Source: JABWCQ01 sp964530625
Lineage (GTDB): Bacteria; Electryoneota; RPQS01
Reading direction: 5' to 3'
Assembly (NCBI GenBank): GCA_964530625.1
Contig: CAZHAK010000001.1
Span: forward strand, 270,861 to 334,860
DNA length: 64,000 nucleotides
Shown here: positions 18,220-27,983 of the stretch, in pieces
How the letters are laid out: every line of letters starts with the position of its first letter
Position numbering within the stretch: the first letter of the stretch is position 1
Notes under the pieces: model-generated
Told to the model about the DNA's origin: nothing
Seen by the model: only the letters and a program-made list of their open reading frames with translations
Database searches by the model: none
Translations under genes and position numbers: made by a program

Positions 18220-20847
18220 ATGGTCAGTAAAATTATTTTTCGTCTGTCGTTGATCGTTGGAGTCGCAGCTTTGGCGTATGCCGGAGTCAATGCGGTCAAG
18301 GCTCCGACTTCACCGGCATTAACGAACTTTGAAACGTATGAAGAAGTAGAAATTCCGTTTGACGCATTACGCGCTCCCCGCCCCGGCCACTCGCTGGACG
18401 CTTTCGATTCCACAATTGTGCTGGACGACATGGAAGCGGTCAATGGCTGGACTCATTCGGATCAAACAGCAACTCAACCTGCCTACTGGCACGTTGACAA
18501 TGTGCCAATTGGCGATCCAAATGCTCCCGCATGGTGGGTGGGAAACGCCTCGTTCCCGGACAACGCAGTTGCTCCGGGCGGTTACGACAATGCCTGGCAG
18601 CAGCATCTTGAGTCACCTTCAATTAACCTCAGTGCTGCCACAGCGCCGGTTACTCTGGCCTTTAAGGCGCGTTGGAAAATTGAGCAACCGGGCGGCGAAC
18701 CTGCCGGTTACGACATGTGGGACGGCTGGAATCTTCAAGTGTCCACCGACGGTGGAACAACTTGGGCCGTGATAACTGCTGGGTTGTCACATGCATTCAC
18801 AGGTCAAAGCAGCTACGCCTTTGGCGAGCAGTGGTGCCTTGGACCTAACATTCCAGCTTGGGGCAGCACGACGTATGCCAATGCGTATACGGTCATGACG
18901 GCAGACCTGAGCTCTTATGTTGGTCAAGCCGACCTTAAGTTCCGCTACAGCTTCTTCTCCGATCCGGGCTTCTCAGCCGGAGACGATTCATCTTACTATG
19001 GCTTAATCGTGGACTCCATTCGCGTGTCACACGCGGGCGGTGGCTTACTGTCTAACGACGGCGTCGCCGGTGGTGGCTGGACGACTTATGCTGTGGAAGG
19101 CGGTGGAATTGGCGATACGTGGGATTTCGAAGATTCAACAGCGCCGACGGGTATGACAGCCATTCCGGATCAAGTATGGTCATGGAATGCTGAGCATCGT
19201 GGCATTGCAGGCTTGAACAATGCGCTTCGTTCTCCGCTGATTGTATTGCCGGATACGGCGACTCCTGGTAACGCCGGCGACACTCAGTGGAACAAGCTCA
19301 AGATGGCCTACTATGTCTGGGCAGACCTAGAGGACAGCGACGGCGACAATGACGGCGCGCTGGATGACTTGTACGAAATCTACGTGTCGGCTGATACGGG
19401 TGCGACGTGGACTCGTGTTGCCTATGACTACGGTACAACAGCTTTGACTGGCGACAACCATCCGGATGCCGGCAACTCACTCAATGGTTGGGTGCGTCGC
19501 GGCAAGGGCTTGTCAACAGGCGGTGTGACGGGCGACATCAACCTGACACCATGGGGTGAAAAGGCTGTGTATATCGAGTTCCGTCTGCAAACAGACTGTA
19601 ATAACGACGGCGGCATCGGCAGCGGCTTGCACGTGGACTATCCGCACATCGTTGCGACTCGCGCTTTTGCGACGGACGAAGCAACGGGCAACATGCTTAT
19701 TCCGTTCCCGGTGACAGTCGGTCTAGCTCGCCCGTGGACGTTTGATTTGATTAACGAGGGCAGTAATGATCTTGGCCCATCACACGTGCGCAACCTGAAG
19801 TACAACCGTCCAGACGGTTCCATACAGGGTACTGACTCGCTTCAAGTCTTGTCGGGCGTAACATTAACCACGAACCAACGTGTGACGGTGTCACGTAGTT
19901 GGATTCCTGATGTATCAGGTGCTTATCGCATTCGCGTGAACTCCCGTTACTTGAACGATCAGGATCGCACGAACGACACAACCCGCTCACCGATTAACGT
20001 TCCGTTGAATGGCTTGTACAACATGGCCGTTGATGTTCAGCCCGCGGGCACATACGAGTTGGGTTATCATCACCGTGATTGGAATGCGGTGCTCTCAAAT
20101 CCGCGCTATGTGCGTTATTCACCCGCTGCGGACGGTGTTCCGGCGGCTGATGCGGACACTCTGGACATCAACAAGGTTCAGATCATGTGGAATTGGGATC
20201 CGACCGACATCAGCTCGCTTCCCGATGGCACAGCACGCTGCCGCATCGAGTTCTTCGGACAAGGTCCTGACAATCGCACTCCCGGCGCCTTGCTCTACAC
20301 GTACGAAGAAGAAATTGACACGAACGAAACAGTTGCTCCGGGTAGTGACTCATTACTGAATCGTTGGTGGCAAGTAGATTTGAGCGCGGTGGGCGCATTG
20401 AAGCGCATCTCCGGTGACTTCTGGGTTGCGGTTAGTGGTTTGGACACAGTCGGCACTTCTGGACTGCCCGGACTCTTGGCCCTTGTAACCAATCCTCAGG
20501 ACACGACGGACACTCACAACTACACGAAGCGTTTGGATATCGTTGGCGAGCCAATCTTGGCTTCACCGAGCCGCTTCTGTGTCGAAGTGACAACGAATCC
20601 GACGACTTGGCCGGATCCGGTGAACAACCTGACGATTATTCGTGACGGTGTTACGAACGACTGCATTCTGCGCTGGTCGGCTTCCAACCGTGCGGATGGA
20701 TATCTTGTGTACCGTTCAACGGATGTAAACAATCCGCTGCAAACCTTGTTAACCGCGTCCCCCATTGCCCCGACGACCTATACGGACACGGGCGTTTTGA
20801 ACGTAGGTGACAAATTCTTCTACGTAGTGGTTGCTGTGAATTCATAG
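18220..20847 (+). CDS. Large secreted protein with jelly-roll (choice-of-anchor-like) and FN3 domains
   Basis: 875 aa. Signal peptide (LSLIVGVAALAYA) with GGAGAG just before the ATG. Two regions resemble the jelly-roll modules that follow metalloprotease domains in immune-inhibitor-A-type proteins: ~65-270 (VLDDMEAVNGWTHSD, WNLQVSTDGGTTWAVI, RYSFFSDPGF) and ~290-490 (WDFEDSTAPTGM, YEIYVSADTGATWTRV). A CARDB-like beta domain follows (~505-590). The C-terminus (~780-875) is FN3-like (NNLTIIRDGVTNDCILRW...KFFYVVVAVNS). No protease zinc motif and, unlike neighbours, no T9SS sorting tail. Function unknown; surface or periplasmic binding role is likely. Confidence 0.75.
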   Translation: MVSKIIFRLSLIVGVAALAYAGVNAVKAPTSPALTNFETYEEVEIPFDALRAPRPGHSLDAFDSTIVLDDMEAVNGWTHSDQTATQPAYWHVDNVPIGDPNAPAWWVGNASFPDNAVAPGGYDNAWQQHLESPSINLSAATAPVTLAFKARWKIEQPGGEPAGYDMWDGWNLQVSTDGGTTWAVITAGLSHAFTGQSSYAFGEQWCLGPNIPAWGSTTYANAYTVMTADLSSYVGQADLKFRYSFFSDPGFSAGDDSSYYGLIVDSIRVSHAGGGLLSNDGVAGGGWTTYAVEGGGIGDTWDFEDSTAPTGMTAIPDQVWSWNAEHRGIAGLNNALRSPLIVLPDTATPGNAGDTQWNKLKMAYYVWADLEDSDGDNDGALDDLYEIYVSADTGATWTRVAYDYGTTALTGDNHPDAGNSLNGWVRRGKGLSTGGVTGDINLTPWGEKAVYIEFRLQTDCNNDGGIGSGLHVDYPHIVATRAFATDEATGNMLIPFPVTVGLARPWTFDLINEGSNDLGPSHVRNLKYNRPDGSIQGTDSLQVLSGVTLTTNQRVTVSRSWIPDVSGAYRIRVNSRYLNDQDRTNDTTRSPINVPLNGLYNMAVDVQPAGTYELGYHHRDWNAVLSNPRYVRYSPAADGVPAADADTLDINKVQIMWNWDPTDISSLPDGTARCRIEFFGQGPDNRTPGALLYTYEEEIDTNETVAPGSDSLLNRWWQVDLSAVGALKRISGDFWVAVSGLDTVGTSGLPGLLALVTNPQDTTDTHNYTKRLDIVGEPILASPSRFCVEVTTNPTTWPDPVNNLTIIRDGVTNDCILRWSASNRADGYLVYRSTDVNNPLQTLLTASPIAPTTYTDTGVLNVGDKFFYVVVAVNS

Positions 20848-20865
20848 CAGTCACTGACTGAAACA

Positions 20866-20897
20866 AAAGCCCCGCCTGCAAACGCAGGCGGGGCTTT
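20866..20897. terminator. Bidirectional intrinsic terminator
   Basis: A perfect 14-bp stem (20866-20879/20884-20897, AAAGCCCCGCCTGC) with an AAAC loop, between the convergent ends of the 18.2-kb gene and the starch locus. Confidence 0.92.
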
Positions 20898-20918
20898 CTT
20901 ATCTCAGCAGGGCAAAAT

Positions 20919-22769
20919 TTACGGCTTGAAGGCGCGAATCAGATAGAATGCTTGCGAACCCGGCAGCGGCGGAGTAGTTGTCCAAGTATGTGCCGCAGTC
21001 GTACCAAGAATGGTTCCATTTTCGAGAATGCTGTCCGAAGACGTATGCTCCCAAACTTCAAATTCAGCGCGGCTTGGTCCGAGCCAACGCAACGTGGCGC
21101 TGGTGCCCTCACTGAAGATGGTCAAATTTTCCGGCGCGCAAACCCAATCGTCCCAGAAAATGTTTCCGAGATCCTGTGTCGGTGAACTGTCAACAAGGGT
21201 AAGCGGCCTGTCGGAAACATTTTCCCAAAACGTTTCGCCCGCCACATGATAGCGGAACTTAAAGGTTTGATCAACAGGTGAACCTGCTTCAAACAAAACC
21301 ATGGCTGTCCATTGGTCATCAAGATCGCCGTCAGCCATTAAAGTTCCATTCCAACCATTGAAAGGGCCTGCCACAGTTATACTGTCAGGAGTAATTTCCG
21401 CTCCAAGCAAACACTCGATATCGCAACGGAAAGTCACGGTCACTGGATTCTGCGTTGGGTTAGGTATCACGTAGGTAACGGTAATGTCAGCGGAGTCCAC
21501 AAGCGTAAAAGTCTGGTTTGGCCCGACGACCAACCAGTTATCCGCCTCATCAACACAGCCCCACTCAAACATCGGGTCTCCGCCATTGGGAACCATTTCA
21601 AAGCGACGCGAAAAGATGTGATCGTTTGCCGTGACATCGCCATTTGTGCCGTTGTCATAGAGCTGCACATTTCCGCCTGACCATGATCCGTCATACTCGT
21701 GATAGAAATTAAACGAGCCCTTCATTTCAATTGAATCATGCGTCATACCCGGATCTTCCACACGGAACAGCACGTCGGAATAGAGTGGCGATGTCCAACC
21801 GGCGGAATCAAACGCAGGATCAATCGGATTTCCCGCAACGTCAATGATTCCGGAGGTAAGTGAGATACTGTAGGTCGTCCCATCCACGAATCCTGCGTTG
21901 TTCCAAATTGCGGATGTCAAGCTCGTCGTGTAACGGAATCCGGTAAACGGCCAGCCATGCGGCACGTAGTTCGAAGAGTTATTCAAGGCGGGGAGGTGCA
22001 TGGATTCATTGAACAAAAGTTCGACAGAGCGCCGATCAATCTGATGTGCGGACAACAATCGCGGCGCGACGGCATCACCGTAAACCGTTTGAATCGTGTA
22101 AGGGAACTGCCTTGAAAGCGGGCGGGCGGGAGTTCCGTTGTTGCGCGGAAATGCCGTATCCGCCGGCATACATGCCACGCCGCCGGGCGTATCCCACGAG
22201 GGGCGAAGCCACATTGTCAGGTTTAACACTACGCCCATGCCGGGTGTGCCGATCTGATTTCTGCGAATGGCGATTTCAGTCCACTGATTTCCACCGCCCG
22301 CGTCGGTGGTGATCTCCGGCTCTTGAATCCAGTTATTGACGCTCCAGCGATTCAAACCTGTAAACTGAATGTTCTGATCGTCAGTATTCCATTGTGTCAC
22401 AATGTTGTACTCAGGTCGGAATGGCAGTGTGTAAGCAACTCCGCTGGCGCCCCATGGCGCGAAGATCCCTCCGCCCGCCGTGCTACCCACATCTATCAGA
22501 ATGTGAATATGCGGATTCTTGGCGTCAGCCCACGGATCATTGTCGGCCCAAAATCCGAAGTAGATCCACTCGTTGTCATCCGTCACATACAATCCGCTGT
22601 CGAGGTTGAACTCCACAGGTAATGCCTGCGATGTGGATGTGTGATCGGGTGTATCTCCCCAACCAGCGTCCTTGATCCCGTCAATGACGGGAGTAAATGT
22701 CGGCACCGCGTAGGCTGCCGCCGCGACGCACAGTAGCGCCGCACTTAACATCTTGCGCATAGTTTTCAT
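20919..22769 (-). CDS. Secreted carbohydrate-binding protein of the starch locus
   Basis: 616 aa from the ATG at 22769, which has AAAGGAG at the right distance; an in-frame ATG 21 nt upstream has none. Signal peptide MRKMLSAALLCVAAAAYA. Then a CBM9/DOMON-like sugar-binding domain (VIDGIKDAGWG...WIYFGFWADND, ~25-215), an Ig-like domain (VAPRLLSAHQIDRRSVELLF, ~220-320), a second beta module (~325-430), a CBM20-type starch-binding domain (VTVTFRCDIE...VAGPFNGWNGTL, ~435-530), and a C-terminal FN3-like repeat. No catalytic domain. It is the last gene of the operon, 56 nt after the GH57-like gene, and probably holds alpha-glucan at the cell surface or in the periplasm. Confidence 0.78.
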   Translation of the reverse strand: MKTMRKMLSAALLCVAAAAYAVPTFTPVIDGIKDAGWGDTPDHTSTSQALPVEFNLDSGLYVTDDNEWIYFGFWADNDPWADAKNPHIHILIDVGSTAGGGIFAPWGASGVAYTLPFRPEYNIVTQWNTDDQNIQFTGLNRWSVNNWIQEPEITTDAGGGNQWTEIAIRRNQIGTPGMGVVLNLTMWLRPSWDTPGGVACMPADTAFPRNNGTPARPLSRQFPYTIQTVYGDAVAPRLLSAHQIDRRSVELLFNESMHLPALNNSSNYVPHGWPFTGFRYTTSLTSAIWNNAGFVDGTTYSISLTSGIIDVAGNPIDPAFDSAGWTSPLYSDVLFRVEDPGMTHDSIEMKGSFNFYHEYDGSWSGGNVQLYDNGTNGDVTANDHIFSRRFEMVPNGGDPMFEWGCVDEADNWLVVGPNQTFTLVDSADITVTYVIPNPTQNPVTVTFRCDIECLLGAEITPDSITVAGPFNGWNGTLMADGDLDDQWTAMVLFEAGSPVDQTFKFRYHVAGETFWENVSDRPLTLVDSSPTQDLGNIFWDDWVCAPENLTIFSEGTSATLRWLGPSRAEFEVWEHTSSDSILENGTILGTTAAHTWTTTPPLPGSQAFYLIRAFKP

Positions 22770-22825
22770 GCTGCTTCTCCTTTGTTTCATCAGTGAGTAA
22801 TCTCACAAAAAGTTGTATCAGTATA

Positions 22826-25800
22826 TCAAATCCCGCCACGCGCACGAACATAGTAAATCGCCATTGCGCCGGGCAGGGGTGCTAAGTCATCGAAAGTAGT
22901 TGACGTGGTTTCGGCCAGGAAGGTGAAGACTCCTCCTACGCTGCTTGCTCGATACACGTCATATGTGTGCGCACCGGAAATCGTATCCCAGCGCAAACGC
23001 GGTGTACCGCCAATCCAAGAAATCACCAGATCGTCAATCGCAACCAAGTCACCACTCAAAATGTTCTTCGTCCGCACTCCCATTAACGGCAATGGTCCGG
23101 AAGCATAGGGAGCATAGATGCGATAGAATTGCGAGAGCGTCACGGAATTGCCCGTCGGATTGGTCGGAGGCAGCGCGCGTGTGGTGATTAAATTATCTTC
23201 CTGTGTAACGTGAACGGACAACGCAATTCCCGTTGGATTGCCCAAGTCACTCCACGGAATAAGGATCTCGGTAAAAGGATTACCTGCCCAGCCGTTGTAA
23301 CTATTTCCTCCATGCGTGCCCCATTGCACGTAGTCCCAGCTTATGCCGTTCCAATGATTAATCTGCATGTTGCCCGGTCCGCCCTCAATTGCAACTTGAT
23401 ATTCAATCTTGAAGGGGTTGGCAAACTGCACACGTCCCCACGAGTCCGTCGTTGCGCCGGAATTGCTAATCTGGTTGATGTCTATATTCACGAACAAATC
23501 GCCTGTTGCCAGATCTTTTGGAGAGTAACCAATATACAGCGCGTTTGCATCCCATGTAAGGATCAGTGTATCCGTTCCGGCGAATAAGCACTCGCTAGCA
23601 ACATCAAAGTCGTTGATACCGTCAATGACAATCGTGTGCGGAGTCAACCCGTTCGGCACACTCAGAGTTGCTTCATCATAATCGGGATGTATGAGATTTC
23701 CGCTCAAGTCGGTGACGTTCATTACGGAAACTGTTCCGCTCTCACCGCCTGAAAGATTGGGTGATACGGTCAGCCGCACGCGTGTCCAATCACCTTGTCG
23801 AGCCGCCGCGGTGACGGTATGGCCAGTCACAAAACCTGTCAAAGCCCAATTGCCCGTCGTTTCAGCAAGCGTTTGATTCACAGATTCGCTGAACGAAACT
23901 TCAATCGTATTGTTGTTGATAAACACAGCCTGCGCGTTCATGCGCGGGCCAAACGAATCCAGATTCAAGGAAGTGAGTGCATCGAGTTCAACAACACGTC
24001 CGTTCGCGTCAGGTGCGGAGGTCAGACCGGCAAAAAGCAAGTATGAGAACGCTCCAAAGCCGCGAATCTCATCGCCGCGCAATAGTGTACCGCTGAAATC
24101 TAAATTATGTACCGCGCCGCCATTGTTCCGCACGACCGCTCCAGTTGCACCGCTGTTAGGATTGCGAAATCCCGAATAGTCTAAATCAGGATCCCATATT
24201 CGATCCATCTCCGCGTCCCAGATCATACCGAGCAAGTCAGGGCTGAATCCGTGTCGCGTATAGCAGTCCTGATTCCCGACGTCGTATGTGGCTTTCAAGA
24301 ATGAATTGCCGGGCGCAACCTCAATAGCCTTCGCGACTGAGCCGAAGCTCATACGAATACGCGCATAAGTGCTCGAACTTGAATCAATGGATAACGTGTA
24401 GAGATCATTGCGATACGTCGGGCTGACATCTGCAAAAGCGGCCTGATGATTGTTCGAACCGGGTTCGTCAAAGTCGCCATCGGTTTCAGCCCAATAGGTG
24501 TTGCAGCTCCCGACAATCGAAAAGTTCTCGCCACCGGGAGCTTTGCTGAAGACATACTGTGCGCGCCCGCCGATAGATTCAAACACCGCCAAAACGCGGT
24601 CATTGTGAAGGACTAATTCGTCCACGCCGTCAATGTCAATATCAGAAAAGAACGCGCCGCATGTGTTCGCGTACAAACCGTCTGCCCAGCGCGCTGCTTC
24701 CGCGTAGACGCGCGCATTCTTGATGTGTGCACTGTAACGATGTTGCCAGCCACTAATCGGGCCACCCATGTAATCATGCCACGCGGTTTCGTGCAAATTT
24801 GTCATCAGCACATACCACGCGGTCTCGGATAAATTGTTCGTGGGCACAGTCAAAAGAAAATTATAGACGTTCGTCCAAATCGTGCCGTAATTCCAAACAG
24901 GAACGTGGTAGTCAGACAGCGAGCCGAATCCCGCCCAATGCGTGTACCAACTGTTGTTCGTGCCGCCGTAACCGTTGTTGCCACCGATTAAACCGTAGGT
25001 GCCGTTACCGACTTCAATCCCGCTTCCGTCGAAATCAGTGTTGTTGATAGCTTCATCGAGCTTCCACAATTCGACAGCGGGATAATTGTCCGCAGCCCAA
25101 TTAACAACCTGCGTATAATTATCTAAACAGTCCGGGCAGTCAAAGTCCGCCATTTCGGCGGCAGCTTCCCAGTCGGTTCCATAGACAACGAGTTGAAACT
25201 GTCCCGTTCCCTGCAACTGAGCAATCGCCGCTCCGGGATTGTAATGGCAATTGCCCGTAAAATCTCCGTCAATCGGAATGACGCGCAGCACGATACCCGA
25301 CCCGTTGTTCATCCAGTGAATCTTACGATCGCTGTAACCGGAAACATGCGGCCAATCGTCTAGAATCACCGCGTTGATGCCATGCTGTGTCCAATTGTCA
25401 CCTAACCACGGATCACTCAATCCCGCGTCCGGATAATTTCCTTGCGCGCACCACGCGCGCTCGGGAACCCAAGCGACATGTGGATTATAGTTCAGTTTAT
25501 AATTAATCAAGTCCTGCTCAATTTCAACAGCCCAGTTATTCATGTTGTCTGTCACAAACGGCATAATGTGCTGCGCGTAAACCGACCCCAATACGTTGAG
25601 CCAGCCCTCGACGATACCGTCTTGCATCCAGTCCAAAAACGGACGATCATACCAATCCGCCGCCGTTATCAGCGTGCCGGACAAATGAAAGTTGCCAGGC
25701 ACTTGCCGCGCCTGATGGAGTTCGAGAATTTCGTCAAATCCTTCCGTGCCATCCTGTCCACGAAAAACATCGGTGTAAGTCAAGCCCTGATTACCGTGAT

Positions 25801-26284
25801 GCACCATTGCTCCATTGCCGACTGAGCCGTCTAAAGAACGATGCGACTCACGATTCCACTCAATCTTATCAGCAAGCTCATTCGAGATCATTGTCAGAAC
25901 ATTAATAGACTGAACACCGCTCCAGTCAAATGGCCGGGCGATAGCCCATTCTAACACGCCGCGATAAGTAGCCTCGCTGATATCGGCATTCCCCTCTCCG
26001 TGTCCGCTCGTCAATCGCGCCAAAAACCCCTTCGTGTCGCGTACATCCCAGCGGACGTCCGCATCACCCTTCCAATCGGCCCGCAAGGTCGTCTTGCAAT
26101 AAATGGAATCGTCTGTTTCGCGGTAAAACAAATTGCAAAGGTCAACATCGCCCCGTGAAATCTCGTTGATGTCATCCGTTGCCAACCAATGCTCGATCTT
26201 CCACGGTGTGTCGCGAAAATCACTCGCGCCTTGGGCGCTCGCCGTGAATAACAGCAAAATAATAATCATCCGAATCATAAACAT
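22826..26284 (-). CDS. Secreted GH57/GH38-superfamily glycoside hydrolase with accessory domains
   Basis: 1152 aa with signal peptide (MIIILLLFTASAQGAS). Residues ~20-560 look like a GH57-type (beta/alpha)7 catalytic domain: NGAMVHHGNQGLTYTD, HVAWVPERAWC with the candidate nucleophile Glu (~273), VILDDWPHVSG, VVYGTDWEAAAEM (~365), and TNLHETAWHDYMGG. The substrate is probably alpha-glucan given the neighbours, but the motifs deviate from classical GH57 amylases. An Ig-like module (FGPRMNAQAVFINNNTIEVS), a CBM9-like domain (VIDGINDFDVASECLF) and a terminal FN3 follow. One nt after malG, so translated in the ABC transporter operon. Confidence 0.78.
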   Translation of the reverse strand: MFMIRMIIILLLFTASAQGASDFRDTPWKIEHWLATDDINEISRGDVDLCNLFYRETDDSIYCKTTLRADWKGDADVRWDVRDTKGFLARLTSGHGEGNADISEATYRGVLEWAIARPFDWSGVQSINVLTMISNELADKIEWNRESHRSLDGSVGNGAMVHHGNQGLTYTDVFRGQDGTEGFDEILELHQARQVPGNFHLSGTLITAADWYDRPFLDWMQDGIVEGWLNVLGSVYAQHIMPFVTDNMNNWAVEIEQDLINYKLNYNPHVAWVPERAWCAQGNYPDAGLSDPWLGDNWTQHGINAVILDDWPHVSGYSDRKIHWMNNGSGIVLRVIPIDGDFTGNCHYNPGAAIAQLQGTGQFQLVVYGTDWEAAAEMADFDCPDCLDNYTQVVNWAADNYPAVELWKLDEAINNTDFDGSGIEVGNGTYGLIGGNNGYGGTNNSWYTHWAGFGSLSDYHVPVWNYGTIWTNVYNFLLTVPTNNLSETAWYVLMTNLHETAWHDYMGGPISGWQHRYSAHIKNARVYAEAARWADGLYANTCGAFFSDIDIDGVDELVLHNDRVLAVFESIGGRAQYVFSKAPGGENFSIVGSCNTYWAETDGDFDEPGSNNHQAAFADVSPTYRNDLYTLSIDSSSSTYARIRMSFGSVAKAIEVAPGNSFLKATYDVGNQDCYTRHGFSPDLLGMIWDAEMDRIWDPDLDYSGFRNPNSGATGAVVRNNGGAVHNLDFSGTLLRGDEIRGFGAFSYLLFAGLTSAPDANGRVVELDALTSLNLDSFGPRMNAQAVFINNNTIEVSFSESVNQTLAETTGNWALTGFVTGHTVTAAARQGDWTRVRLTVSPNLSGGESGTVSVMNVTDLSGNLIHPDYDEATLSVPNGLTPHTIVIDGINDFDVASECLFAGTDTLILTWDANALYIGYSPKDLATGDLFVNIDINQISNSGATTDSWGRVQFANPFKIEYQVAIEGGPGNMQINHWNGISWDYVQWGTHGGNSYNGWAGNPFTEILIPWSDLGNPTGIALSVHVTQEDNLITTRALPPTNPTGNSVTLSQFYRIYAPYASGPLPLMGVRTKNILSGDLVAIDDLVISWIGGTPRLRWDTISGAHTYDVYRASSVGGVFTFLAETTSTTFDDLAPLPGAMAIYYVRARGGI

Positions 26285-26285
26285 A

Positions 26286-27104
26286 CTATCCTTTCACACT
26301 TCCCAGCGTCAAGCCGGAGACTAACCATTTCGATAATTTCATGAACAACAAAATCACGGGAACGCTGACCACGATTGACCCGGCGGCGTAAAGCCCCCAC
26401 TCAGTGGTCATGCTTGACTGGAACTGCTTTAGTCCAATCGGCAGCGTGTACATATCTTCAGTAAGCAACACCTGTGCCGCAACGACATATTCGCTCCAAG
26501 CCGTCAGAAAACTGAACAGCGCGGTGATCACCAGCGCTGGCGTAGCCAGCGGCAGAATCACCAGATAAAATGTCTTGAAGCGATTGGCACCATCCAACAT
26601 CGCGGCTTCCTCAAGCTCGCGTGGAATAGTATCATAGTAACCCTTCATTTGCCAGACCGTGAACGGCAATGCCGTCGCGGAATACACGACCATCAATCCG
26701 ATATAAGAGTTTATCAATCCAAGTTTCGCAAGCATCAAGAACATCGGCAAAAGTAACATCGTAGCCGGAAACATCTGCGTAATCAGCAGCATACTCATAC
26801 CAACTTTGTAGCCGGGAAAGCGAAATCGCGAAAAGGCGTAGCCCGCCGTTGAAGCTAAGGCCGTCGCAAAGATGGTAACCGCGGCGGCCACCAGTGTACT
26901 GTTCAACAACCACCGCAGAAAGGGCCGCTCGGTGAACAACGTGACGTAGTTTTGAAATGTCGCGTCCTTCGGAATAACTTCGAGTGACGTGGACAGCAAA
27001 CGATCCGCCGGGCGCAATGAAACCGTGATTACGGTGAGAACTGGATACAAGGTTGCAATCGTGATCACGGACAACAATGTCACAAGCGCAATCTTCTTAA
27101 GCAT
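26286..27104 (-). CDS. malG: ABC sugar transporter permease, MalG type
   Basis: 272 aa, about six membrane segments. The cytoplasmic EAA loop is EEAAMLDGANRFKTFYLVIL, the coupling site for the ATPase. The typical MalG start (TLYPVLTVITVSLRP) and the C-terminal VSGLTLGSVKG are present. With MalF it forms the channel for maltodextrin-type oligosaccharides; substrate is inferred from the flanking amylases. Separated by 3 nt from malF and 1 nt from the GH57-like gene. Confidence 0.92.
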   Translation of the reverse strand: MLKKIALVTLLSVITIATLYPVLTVITVSLRPADRLLSTSLEVIPKDATFQNYVTLFTERPFLRWLLNSTLVAAAVTIFATALASTAGYAFSRFRFPGYKVGMSMLLITQMFPATMLLLPMFLMLAKLGLINSYIGLMVVYSATALPFTVWQMKGYYDTIPRELEEAAMLDGANRFKTFYLVILPLATPALVITALFSFLTAWSEYVVAAQVLLTEDMYTLPIGLKQFQSSMTTEWGLYAAGSIVVSVPVILLFMKLSKWLVSGLTLGSVKG

Positions 27105-27107
27105 TCT

Positions 27108-27983
27108 CTATGCTCCTTCCTTAGCGTGCATTCGGCGCATAAAAGTAACTGAAAAGAGCAAAAGCAGCAGGAAGATAATCATGGATCCAGCGGCGGCGTA
27201 GCCGTATCGATAAAGATTAAACGCCGCACGATAAACATACGAGACCAGAATATGGGTCTGATCCGCGGGTTCGCCGCCATTGGAAACAAGCCAGACGATA
27301 TCAACTTTGTTAAATGTCCAAACAAAACCCAAAATGACAGCAGGCATCAGAACAGGCACGAGCATCGGCAATGTAATCGTGCGGAAACGCTGCCATGCCG
27401 AGGCACCGTCAATCATCGCGGCTTCGTAAAGCTCCTTGGGTATACTCTGCAACCCGCCGAGTGCGACCACCATCATAAACGGAAACCCGAGCCAGACATT
27501 GGTAACGATGCAAGCCGCAAATGTACCAACCGGATCATTCAGCCATTGTATAGGCGTCTGCGCAAAAACTTTGGTCAGAATTAAATTGACTGCGCCGTAT
27601 TCATAGTGAAACATCCCGCGCCAAGTCAACGCCGTCACCACAGCGGGAATCGCCCACGGCAAAATCAGCAGCGTACGAAACAGTCGCTTACCAGGCACGC
27701 TTTCGTGCAGGATAACTGCCAGCGTGACACCGATTCCGACGTGAAAAACCACGTTGACGACCGTCCAAATCATCGTCTTGACAAACACCGACAAGAAAGC
27801 CGGGTCGCTAAAGACTTTTTCGTATTGGCGCGGGCCAATCAGTTCCCAATCATGAATATGCAAAAGACTCATGTTGGAAAACGAGAGCACGATATTGTAA
27901 ATGAACGGCCAAACCACCACGAGCGCCACGACCACAGCCGCCGGAGCCACCATCCACATCGCGAAGTTGCGTTCGTTACTCAT
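27108..27983 (-). CDS. malF: ABC sugar transporter permease, MalF type
   Basis: 291 aa, six predicted membrane helices, first at ~10-30 (MWMVAPAAVVVALVVVW). The EAA loop is YEAAMIDGASAWQRFRTITL. Length and topology correspond to UgpA/MalF-like permeases without the large E. coli MalF periplasmic loop. The start overlaps the end of the binding-protein gene by 8 nt, so expression is coupled. Confidence 0.92.
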   Translation of the reverse strand: MSNERNFAMWMVAPAAVVVALVVVWPFIYNIVLSFSNMSLLHIHDWELIGPRQYEKVFSDPAFLSVFVKTMIWTVVNVVFHVGIGVTLAVILHESVPGKRLFRTLLILPWAIPAVVTALTWRGMFHYEYGAVNLILTKVFAQTPIQWLNDPVGTFAACIVTNVWLGFPFMMVVALGGLQSIPKELYEAAMIDGASAWQRFRTITLPMLVPVLMPAVILGFVWTFNKVDIVWLVSNGGEPADQTHILVSYVYRAAFNLYRYGYAAAGSMIIFLLLLLFSVTFMRRMHAKEGA